From assembly GCF_027580225.2 (NCBI RefSeq), contig NW_027395277.1:1798001-1862000 (forward strand): 64,000 nucleotides of DNA, in the 5' to 3' direction. This DNA comes from Misgurnus anguillicaudatus. Taxonomy: Eukaryota > Chordata > Actinopteri > Cypriniformes > Cobitidae. The notes under the pieces are model-generated. The model was not told the DNA's origin and made no database searches. It was given only the letters and a program-made list of their open reading frames with translations. Shown one piece after another: positions 12,601 to 25,000 of this stretch; position 1 is the stretch's first letter; the number at the start of each line of letters is the position of its first letter. The position numbers and the translations under genes were made by a program.

Positions 12601-15600
12601 AAACGACCCAAGAAAATAAATCTAGTTTTAAGACCAAAAATATTAAATTTAAGTGATTTTGTGCATAAAACAAGCAAAAAAAAAATGGGGTAAGCAAAAA
12701 ATCTTGAAAATTTTTCTTAAACAATAAATTCAAGAAAAATTTGCTTACCCCATTGGCAGATTTTTTGATTGTTTTAGGCACAAAATCACTTAAATTTGAT
12801 ACATTTTGTCTAAAAACTAGACTTATTTTTATCAAGAAAAAGCATCTTAATTTAAAAAAATTTAGATAGTTTTACTGAAAACAAGTCAAAAATACTAAGA
12901 ATTTTTTTTCTTGAATTTTTTTTTGCAGTGTAAAATAGCTTATAATAATCAACATTTCTCCAGACTGCGTTGCAATGCATTATGGGATTGCTATCTCATT
13001 AAAGGTTACATGTTAATCTGACAGAAGAAGAAATAAAACTTATTTTGAAAGTCTGCATACAGGGTGAAAATGCTGCATTGCAAAAAATTATTTTCAAGAA
13101 AAAAAATTCTTAATATTTTTGTCTTGTTTTCAGTAAAAATATCTAAACATTCTTAAATTAAGATGCTTTTCTTTGATGAGAAAAACGACCCAAGAAAATA
13201 AGTCTAGTTTTTAGAGCAAAAATATCAAGTTTAAGTGATTTTGTGGATAAAACAAGCAAAAAAATATGCCAAGCAATTTGTTCTTGAATTTTTCTTGAAT
13301 TTAGTGTTTAAGAAAAATGTTCAAGATTTTTTTGCTTACCCCATTGGCAGCTTGTTTATGCTCAAAATCACTTAAATTTGATATTTTTTTATACATTTTG
13401 TCTAAAAACTAGACTTGGGTCGTTTTGCTCATCAAGAAAAAGCATCTTAATTTAAGAATTTTTAGATATTTTTACTGAAAACAAGACAAAAATACTAAGA
13501 TTTTTTTTCTTGAAAATCATTTTTTGAAGTGTGTCTATTTAGGCGCCACAGAAATGCTGTGTTTCTCTAACGTACACCAACGATGACCTAGGACCTAGAA
13601 ATGTGTTTGTGTGTATTTTTAGTTATTCCAGCAGTGAATAAATGGGAGCTTTCCAAAAGCACAAATACTTAGTTTACAACCGAGAGTGGAAAAGACAAAC
13701 TTGTAGGCATTGGTAAGACTTTTACTTACAAATCAATATTGTTATTTAATTCGATGGAGAAAGAAATACGGGGACTATGATGGATATGGATTAGAAGTTA
13801 AGCACTTTGCTTTTAAAGTGTGATAGTCCATTGTGAGTGTTTTTCACTTGTACAAAGCATTGATTAGATGAGGCATCTTATCTAACACCGCATCAAGCCA
13901 GTACAAAAGACTGGCATCCATTTAGATCGCAGTGCTTGATTGAATCGAGTTTCTTTAAACAACCTGCTTGTAAATCAAGAAAGTAACACGTTTTACTTTG
14001 ATAAAAAAGGAAAAAAGGTTTACCTACCATATGTTTCACAATGCAACTGCTGTTAGTACAACATGGGGTCACATACATTTGGGGTAATGTAACACGACAA
14101 CGATGTTTTTCTTTGTGTTTTCAACAATTTCACATGCACATGACAACGATGTCAAAAAGATCTGCATTTACGTGTATTAGCAAACACATACAACAAAAAC
14201 ACTGTATTACCCCGACCAGGCCAGTAGATGGTGATGTTACTTTGTAAAGAAACACTACACACCTTGGCACGTTCGCCATCTTCTTTTAGAGAGCGATAAA
14301 TACAAACAATCATAACGGCAAAAGCATTGAGCAGTTTTGTTTAGACGGACGATGAAGTAGATTTATTACTACACTGCAAAAAATTACTTTCTTACAAAGT
14401 ATTTTTGTCTTGTTTTCAGTAGAAATATCTAAAAAAAATACTTAAATTAAGATGATTTTTCTTGGTGAGCAAAATTTAAATAAGTCTAGTTTACAGACAA
14501 AAATATAAGTAATAGTATTTAAGTCAATTTAAACTTAAAACAAGCAAAAATATCTGTCAGTGGGGTGAGAAAAAAATCTAAAAATAAATTTTCTTTTTTT
14601 TCTTAAACACTTAATTTAAGCAACATTTTCTCACCCCATTGGCAGATCATTTAGCTTTTTTTAAGCACAAAATCACTTAAATTGTATAGTTTTTGTCTAA
14701 AAACTAAAATTATTTTGTTAGGTCATTTTGCTCATCAAGAAAATACATCTTGATTTAAGAACTTTTAGATATTTCTACTGAAAACAAGACAAAAATACTA
14801 AGAAAATAATTTTTTGCAGTGCGCTGCAAAAAATGATTTTCAAAAAAAAAATCTTTGTATTTTTGTCCTGTTTTCAGTAAAAAATAAAAATAAATAAAAA
14901 ATCTTAAATGAAGATGCTTTTTCTTGATGAGCAAAATGACCCAAGAAATAAGTCTAGTTTTTAGACTAAAAATATCAAATTTAAGTGATTTTGTGCATAA
15001 AACAAGCAAAAAAAATCTGCCAATGGGGTAAGCAAAAAAATCTTGAACATTTTTGTTAAACACTAAATTCAAGAAAAATTCAATAAAAAATTGCTTACCC
15101 CATTGGCAGATTTTTTTTGTGCTTGTTTTATGCACAAAAACTAAACTTATTTTCTTTGGTCGTTTTGCTCATCAAGAAAAGCATCTTAATTAAAGAATTT
15201 TTAGAAATTTTTACTGAAAACAAGACAAAAATACTACGAATTTTTTTCTTGAAAATAATTTTTTTTGCAGTGTACAAGTAACTCTGGGCTATAAAGATGC
15301 AAAATGTTGTAAACTGGCATTTCTCTGTATCAGTCCTGTTCTTCGCTTTAAATCTCCAGAGACTTCTTATGGAGTATGAAAAGATACATAGAGTCGAGTT
15401 CCCCCTTTTGGATTTAACTTGAAACCTGAGCAATGTGATACCTCAAGCATCAAGAGTTTCTCATCGAGAAGAACTCATTTGATCCCTGATTAGTCTATAT
15501 TTTACTCTCATAAACTTTCAAAGTACTTTGGTGCGCAACTTAAAACGCTTTCATTGATAATGAGCATGAGACGTGATTGATGATGCGGGTCTGAGGTCAC

Positions 15601-18600
15601 TGATGGGCTTTCCATTAGATTAGTCCCGCTGACGTGATCGGATGTTTATATGACGGGAAAGCCAGGTGGCCTTAATGCCTGTGGAAAGAAAATGTACCAG
15701 AGGGAGGATTCAGAGATGGGTTGCTTTGGATGTGACTCACGCTAGACACTGCAACGGCTCCGTTTATGCACTATAAGAGCTAGTGATAGGATTTGACACA
15801 CGGAGTGGCATTATATCCAAGTATTTTTAGCAAGGCCGGAGGGATTTCCACAAAAGAAACTGTCTGGTACATTACTTTAACATTTATGCATTTGTCACAT
15901 GCTTTTATCCAAAGAGACAGTGTATTCACAGTCTATGTTTTATCAGTATTTGTGTTTCCTGAGAAGTTCATTTATACAAAGGCAAAAATAAAAAATGACA
16001 AAAATGTTGCCAAAGCAATATAACCTGTGAAAGACCTTAGATGTATCTTAAAAACATTATGGAGACTTGTAGGTGTATTCGATTACAAATTACGATTACA
16101 TGCAACCAAATAATCTGTTTGTAATGGCTCAATTGGATTATTATGAGATTGAGGTCGATCGGATGCAAATTTCAATCGTATTAAAAGAAGTGGTGTAGTC
16201 TGTGATCTGATCATCAGGAGAAAAGTATGGGAATAAACGCGGAAATGCATGGAATCGTATTTTTTTCTCAATCAGATGCAAAAATATCTTGTGCACATGC
16301 ACAGAGGAATTGTGCTTAAGTCTTATATTTACCTCTTATTTATGTAGCAATGACAACGCATTATTAAAGGATTAGTCAATTTTCTTAAAAAAAAATCCAG
16401 ATAATTTACTTACCATCATGTCATCCAAAATGTTGATGTCTCTCTTTGTTCAGTCGAGAAGAAATTATGTTTTTTCAGGAAAACATTCCAGGATTTTTCT
16501 CATTTTAATGGACTTTAATGGACCCCAACACTTAACAGTTTTAATGCAGTTTAGAATTGCAGTTTCAAAGGACTCTAAACGATCTCAAACGAGGCATAAG
16601 GGTCTTATCTAGCGAAACGATTGTCATTTTTGGCAAGAAAAAAAAATATGCACTTTTAAACCACAACTTCTCGTCTTCCTCCGGCTGTGTGACTGCGATG
16701 CGCCAGCTCGACCTCACGTAATTGCGTAATGCCGTGGAAAGGTTACGGGTTACAAATATGAAACGCACATTTGCGAACCATTTAAAACAATAAACTGTCA
16801 CAAAGACATTAATTAGTATCATTCCACAACAACATCGGAACGGTCCTCTTTCTCCACACTTGTAAACACTGGGGGCGGAGTTTCGGATTCGTCATCCGTG
16901 ACCTCTTGACGTGATGACGTATTACGTGAGCTCGCGCTGCCGCGTCACAGGAAAACGAGAAGTTGTGGTTTAAAAGTGCATAATTTTTATTTTTCTTGCC
17001 AAAAATTACAATTGTTTTGCTAGATAAGACCCTTATACCTCATTTCAGATCGTTTATATTCCTTTGAAACTGCAATTTTAAACTGCATTAAAACTGTTAA
17101 GTGTTGGGGTCCATTAAAGTCCATTAAAATGAGAAAAATCCTTGACTGAACAAAGAAAGACATCAACATTTTGAATGACATGGTGGTGAGTAAATTATCT
17201 GTATTTTTTTAAGAATATGGACTAATCCTTTAAGGTAATGGGGTCACACGTTGTACATTCTGCAGCATATATGTCTTTCATAACATTACATACAGCAATA
17301 AAATAGCATTGTGCCTTTTTGAAAACTTCTTAAGAACAACTTTCTCCAACTCAACTTTGACTTTGTACATTTATTCTGAGATAAAGTGTGAACTCGACAA
17401 GACATGCTGTGCGTAGCATGGCGTTTTTGCGTGTTAAAGATAAAATTATTTCGTTTATTAGTTTATTGGTATCTAGGCTATGAATAGTCATAAGGGTGCT
17501 TTTGGGCTAGTTTTGAATATCCATTGGGTTGGTTTTGATACAGCAACCTTGGCTGTTACGTTTGGTTCGGATTATATGTAAACAAACATTTTAATCAGAT
17601 TGCAATGATTAGGGTACATGAAAACTGTACTGTCGTAACCTGCAATTGGAAAAAAATGTTGAATTGACAAAATTTTTGCATGTAAAAATAGCCACTGATG
17701 GGTCTTATTTCGCAATAACAACCTGCTGCCTGTACATTATCCCGATTATTACATGGCTATTACCTCATTAGTAAGATATTTAAGTAAGATAACATTAAAT
17801 CAGTGCTTCTGAAATAGTGGGGCGGGCAAGACCCGGGGAAAATACTTTTTCAGGAAGTGATTTCTTTTGCACCGTCACTTAAAGACATTACACCCCAAAC
17901 ACGCTGATAAGCCGCTTGACTTTTTTATTATTATTTATTGATTATATTTAATTTAATTTTTCAGTATCAAATGGTCAAAAAATATACTGTAAATAAGGAT
18001 TGATTTATTTTATTTCAGGCAAATTGATGCATTTTTAGTCTTTTCTGTTAAAGACTAAAAAAAAACAATGTTAATAAAGTTATTCTTTGTTGTAAGTTGA
18101 TTGATATTTCTTTTTCTGTGTTTTCTTTAATGTTAATAAGGATACAATGTTTTGCAAATTATATTATTTACAGTCGTGGCGGAAAGTTGGGGGGGCGCGA
18201 AATGTTTACTTCTTCCTAGGGGGGGGCGTGACAGAAAATAATTGAGAAGCACTGCATTAAATATTGATTTGAAATATATTTTTTGCTCATTTTTAACAAA
18301 GGCAGACTCGCTACTTTTGGTTTTAAGATAAGACAAGATGTTCAAATGTCATAAACACACTATTAGTTTAATCATTTGTAAATATAATGTCATTAAAATA
18401 CATATTTACATTTATTTTTGTGTAATATTAAACTGGTCCTGTCAAAATGATTTGCAGCATCCGGATTACCGTGTGTTATTAGTTTTAGCGGTTGTTATCT
18501 GAGAATAACAAACCTGCAAATGTCATGACTGGCCAATCAGAATGAAGCATTCCAAGGAGACGCGCAATGAATTAAATATAATGTTTATCCGGATTTTACT

Positions 18601-19012
18601 CTTTAGATGAACTTTACAAGCAATTGCTTCATTTGATTTTGCTGTCAGTAGAGAAACTATGTATGTGTCTATGTATGCTGCAAATGGAGGTTATACGTCT
18701 GCACCCATCAGGCATCTAAATTATTGACAAGACCACCAGCACGCTCCATTAGTGAGGAATCTAAAGTTAGATAGTCGCATTGTTGAATCATCTGCTTTTA
18801 TATTTCATGCTCATGTACAAAATTAAAAATAGTTGAAGCAGCCTTTTGCTATTTGTGCCTTTGATGAAATGTATTGTGGGGAAAAATGAAGCAAAATTAC
18901 TTGTGACAGATCTTGTTGGCATAAAGTGTTACGGTAATTTGGTTGTTAAATTCTCTCTCACATTTATCTTCATGAGACTGAGTCAGAGTTTGCAATTAGT
19001 CAGACAATTAGG

Positions 19013-19092
<80 letters not shown>

Positions 19093-22000
19093 CTAATTCG
19101 GACTGAGCCTCTATTGATCATTTCTCTGACATGTGAATAAGCAAACACACACTCACCTATCTCAATGGCTCTCTAATCTCTACCCCAGCAAAGCCTTTAA
19201 AGATTGCACCGACACAATGAGGCTGTTTACACCTGATATTAAGATGCGTTTAGGCCGATTGCATCACAAGTGGATGACGCTAAAACGCTCGGAGCTCGTC
19301 CACTTGATGAGTTTGTATGGACGGACGCAAACTAATATTATGTCGGAGTCCGCTGCTTGTGTAGTAATATGTTGCACAGTGTTTTGTACATGTATGTTAA
19401 GAGCTTTCTCTGAATTTTTAAGCGCAATTGATGAAATAAGATTGCGCAACTTTCACACGCTTTCAAAATGAAACTGCAGAGATCAGCCGCTTTAGTTTTA
19501 TCAATAATAGGCTAAAAAGAGCGCTGTACACTGTGTGGTTGCGCTAGAAATCAGAAAAGACGTAAAACATTGTGTTCAGTACCTCAGATTAGATAAATGG
19601 GCGGAGAGAAGGTGGCTGTTCGAACACATTCAACAACACATGTGCGTTTATACTACAAAAGCAATACGATCTAAAGGGTTTTCGACTACCTCTGTATGTG
19701 GTTGAAAGTAGTCGAAAGTGGACGAGCTCAAAACATTTTGAACACCGTTTACACCTGGCATTAACGTTGTCCACTTGTGATCCGATCGATGAAAACACAT
19801 GTTAATGCCAAGTGTAAACAGCCTTTACTACAGTGTACAGCCCTTTATAATTTTTATTTTGCGTGTGAAAATTGCACAAGCTTATTTTATTGATTCCTCT
19901 GAAATATCAGAGAAAGTTCTTACATATATATTAGGGATGGGAAGATTCCCCAATTCGCTCGGTGCATCGGCATAAAAAGTTAAGGATGCGATGCATTGCT
20001 TTAAAAACTGTGCATCGGATACAAATCAGCATTTGCATTGCAATGATTTGTTTCTAACATATTGCATTGTTAAAAACAGATTTATTTACGTATAATTATT
20101 AGTAAATGTGCTATACTTTTATTTTTTAGAAACTGGCCAATATTTTAAGATTGCTGTCTTGCTGGGGTATCACAACACTGTGTCATGAAAGTCACATAAG
20201 CATAAAAACATGAAATTGAGTTTAAATGATATATTATGGACTGTAAATGATAATAATAACACAGAGATTTGTCTAGTTAGGGACAACACATTAAACGAAA
20301 CAAAAAATTTGTTGTTTTAAAGGTACAATTTGTAAGATATTTGCAGTAAAATATCCAAAAACCACTATACCGGTGTTATATATTTTGTCCAGCTGATTAC
20401 TAACAATATCTATAATGTTTTCAACTACTTGTAAATTATGAGAAAATTGCTGCCCTAAACAGTGACACGGGGCAGTGCAGTCACCTGTAAATGACGTTAA
20501 TATCTAAGTTTACCCTTTGTTACCGCCTTTACTGACGTACTAACACTTAATTATGTGCTGTGTTAACAAACCATCGTATTGGACTAATACTGTAACATCT
20601 ATGACTAACAATTGCGTTTTGAACATGACATGATTCCTTACATAATAAAAAAAAAACGATGTCATCAAACACAACATTTATAAAACTTGATTACTTTACC
20701 TTGTGTGTAACATGACTTCTCGTTCTCGTCTGATTGATGGGCATCAATGTTTGAGTTAAAGACAACAAATCCCATCAGTCCACGCTGCTTCAGAGCATCA
20801 TTAATCTACGTCATTGTTATTGATTTGATCTGGCGCAATCTAGCGGCGCGGATTAAACAAATTGCATCTTTAACACAACCGTTTGAAGAATGTACCATAT
20901 TAAATTGCATAGCATCATATTTTTTCATTGCATTGGACTGTACTGCATCGTAAAGGGGTGAATCGCATCATATCGCATCGTTAGCTGCTTTATATGTATC
21001 TTTAATGTATCGTATCGTAGGCTATGCATCGCAACATACTCGGTTATGGAGATGCACATCCCTAATATATATGTACAAAACTCTGTGCTAAACTCTATGT
21101 TTACTAAAAAAAGCAGCGGACATAATATTAGTTTGCGTCATTTTTAACTTGCCATTTTTCCCGCTCACGTTTAAATGAAAACAGAGAGTCTCGCCAACAG
21201 ACCACCCCCTAATCAGAACAAAAGCTGTCAAAAGTGGACAAAAAAGATGGATTAAAATACCACTTGTGATCCGATCGACCAAAACGCATCTTAATACCAA
21301 GAATAAACAGCCCAACTAACGTTACAGTGTTTGCTCCATTGGTACATTAAAGTATACTGTATGCATATAACATTTTGTTGCGATGTTTGCTAGCATGCAT
21401 TTCAACACAACTAAAACCACATGAGAGACATCTGCAGCTGTATCGGTAGTCACCTCAGTTATAAAAACAACATCACAAAGTTTGCTTTCAAGATGTTAGA
21501 GCCAGGGAAATTTGACGTTTGTTTACGTCTAACCTGCGTCATTCCCACGATGTTTCACTTGAAGTTACAGCTGCCTCGCAAGTGTTGTAGAAAGCAGAAG
21601 TGTTGTTTTTGAGGTGTAAAAGTGTAAGCGTAAGATATCTGATGTTGTGCCACATCTCTGCCTCCATAAATCCAGCTAAACTGCTATCTTTCCTTCACGA
21701 CACAACTGCCTGTGTGTTTTTTATCTCTTGTTTGTTTCATAAAGGAAATTAAGCTGTGTAACAGCATGTCTAGAAGGTGGGGTAAAATATTATATACTAG
21801 TCTACTCCCTGTCCGTGAAACCGCCCCTATGTTTACTAAAAAAAGCAGCGGACATAATATTAGTTTGCGCCATTTTTAACTTGCCATTTTTCCCCCTCAC
21901 GTTTAAACGAAAACAGACAGTCTCGCCCACAGACCACCCCCTAATCAGAACAAACAGCATGTCTAGAAGGTGGGGTTAAATATTATATACTAGTCTTCTC

Positions 22001-25000
22001 CCTGTCCGTGAAACCGCCCCTATGTTTACTATATGTAAATGTACTGTATAAATAATATACAATATATACACTGAAAGAAGTGAACGTTGAATTAACTTAA
22101 AAATTACTTTAATTGGTTTTTTTTATATAATTTTATGAAAAATGTAAGTTGATAAAACTTTTTACTATAATATTATATACTATATTACTGTAATATACTA
22201 TAATGTCTATTAATATCATTAATATTATAATTATTTAAATACAATTTATTTATAACCGTTTTAAAAGCAACAAAGAGGTTTTTACATTTACAAAATGTTT
22301 TCCTGCACAAAAAACCCCAGCCTGATCTCAGGAGAATTCTTACATATTTTACTAGTTGGCTCATACAATGTTAATCGTGCAAAAAGGTACGATTCTCATG
22401 TAAAAATCAATAAAGAAACCTAACGCCAACGTCACAGGGGTCAAGGCAAATCGCAAAAAAATCTACGGATGTGGTTGTATGAATTCATACGAATTAGCCA
22501 ACTTGTAAAATACTTATGAATTCGCATGAGATGGCGTTGGAAAAAAAAACCCTCTTTGGTAAAGCAAACAAACATTGATATTAGGGATGCATTGATGTAT
22601 CTGTGTGTAATCGGTATCGGCATATAAAAGCAATTTTCCCTACTATTGTACATCGGACGATTGCTAAAAAAAACCCACATCAGCATTGCAGTTTGTATTC
22701 TGCACTTTTAGGATTTCACAACATAGTCATTTGATACAAGAGATAAAAAACAAAACTATCGGTATCAGCAGATGTCATTCTAAGTAATCGAATATCAGCA
22801 CAAAAAATATCGTTGCATAATTATGATAATATAATAATAATTTTGCATCTGTGCCTCCCTAATAAATATATAGTAATAATAAAAACTTTAAGTAACTTGA
22901 ATGTATATTTTGATTTTGTTTTATTACTTGGTGATTTTTCTTTTGTTGTAATGCATTTTGGGGTTGCCTCATGAATGATGCTTGGAGTGCTGCAATATTG
23001 TAAGTAGGACTGTCACAATGATTAAATAACCATCTCATCACGATAGTTTGACCTCATTGCGATGATTTCTGATCACCGCAATGATTGCACATCTCTCTAA
23101 AAACACAAGGGGGAGCTCTAGCGCCTGTATAAATGAGACAGTATCTTATAGCGCTCCTTAACCGACAGTGTAACGTGATACATTGCAAAGCATTCAATAC
23201 AGTGGAAAAACAGCATTTAAAAAAATGCTGCAAAACTTTGATAAGCAGTATGAATTAAAAGGTAAAACATACATTTACAAAAAAGCTATTCCAAATTTAG
23301 GGAAGTGAAGGATGCTATTTTTAAGGATCTGTAAAGAATTGATTTTTTGCAGCCAATACCGATAAAATATTTTATTTAAATAATCACAACAATGTGTAAA
23401 ATTATTTAATGAACAACATTTTACTTTTATAAAAGAATTAAATGTCAAACCAATAAAACAGGCAATTATTCGTCATAATCGGCACAATTTATTACAATTA
23501 ACCGTCAGCCAAATTTCATAACCGTGACAGCCCTACTTGTAAGTCACCATAATTTTGCTGTCTATTGTTCAAAAAGCTTTTGCATCAAAGCATGATCGTA
23601 ATTTGTAATGCCCTTAATTTCGGAAGGCATAAGTGCGTGAAAATCTTTACAAAACAAACTGCAATTAGGTGTTTTAGCAAACCCGATGGCAAAATTCAAC
23701 CAATTGTTTTACCACAAATTATGCACAATCAAATAAGCAGGTTTTGCAAGAAAAAAGTTCTGTGTCTCCTGTAGTAGAGGAACAGGGAGACTATATTGCT
23801 GTTCGTGTTTTATAAGGTTTCCTCTGCATCCTGCTGGCACACCTGCTGTGATTGATTGTAGTGTGGAATATAAGACAGGCAGAGCGAATCAGATGCCGTG
23901 AAGTGGAGGAAATTGCGCTGTCATCGACACCCCCCTCTATCCGTAATTCTCAGTTTGGGAACCCGCGGCCCACTCACACTATTGAGAATTTCACCCTTTC
24001 CCCGCTGAGAGGGTCTATTTTCTACTTTTAAAGCAAAAATTCCTCACACTTCCTGTTTTTTCCCTCCGGCTCGCTTACTCAAGCATGTCAGCGGTTTGTC
24101 CTTTCTGGCGCTCATCCTTTTCGTCTAGTTTCATCATTTTAGATGATGGACTGCCGTTCCGTTCCTCGAGTAAATTTACAGTGCATTTTACATTCGTGAC
24201 GGGTGCAAGGTCTCTCCGTTTCTCTTTTTGTTGATTCAACAACTCTTCATCCCTTTTCCCAGGTCTGTTCCGGTTCCTCGGTCTGTCTCGTGCGCCCAAC
24301 GGACCAAGCAAGACATTTGCATTGGAGTCTGAGCTGAATTACGTCTCGCACATTAGCACCGCTCATGAATATGCATGAGCACATTTACTCGCGGGGATGC
24401 TTGTGTTGCAAATATCCTCTCTTAGATTGCCAGAGCACCAAAAAAAAAACAAATCTAAAACAATTTGCGTGCGTAAATAAAACATGCCTCTTCACTCCAC
24501 AAATTACAGCAAAGTGTTTAAATACTGTAGTGTTCATGAGCGAAAGGTATTGGTGCTGTGTGACTTGAGAAGGACAGATTTGTGATGTTACTTTCGGAGG
24601 TGTAATAAGGTGTAAAATGAAGCCGAGGTGTGATTGTGTTAATGGGATTTTGATATGCTACAGCAGAGAGATATACAATAAAAGATTCAGTAGTACAAAG
24701 CCAGAAAAATACATTTGAGTAAAACTCTCGACATGACATAATGTACAATAATAGTTATTTGAACAAATTAAACATAACATTTGTGACCCTGGACCACAAA
24801 ACCAGTCAAACGTGTATATTTGTAGCAATAGCCAACCATACATTTTATGGTTAACCTACTAACAAATGATACATTTTTTTGCCAAAAATTATTAGATGAT
24901 AACGAAAGATCATGTTCAATGAAGATGTTTTGTATTTTTCTTTAATTTCCTACCATAAATATATTGAAACTTTATTTTTGTGAGTGGATGCAGTTGATAA

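Noticed and set aside
14755..15135. 126-codon minus-strand frame
   Set aside because: Lies wholly in two palindromic elements; the same reading recurs in other copies with stops.
24075..24311. 78-codon minus-strand frame rich in Arg, Lys and Glu
   Set aside because: Charged low-complexity text without a recognisable domain; no promoter or splice evidence. Kept only as part of a candidate non-coding block.
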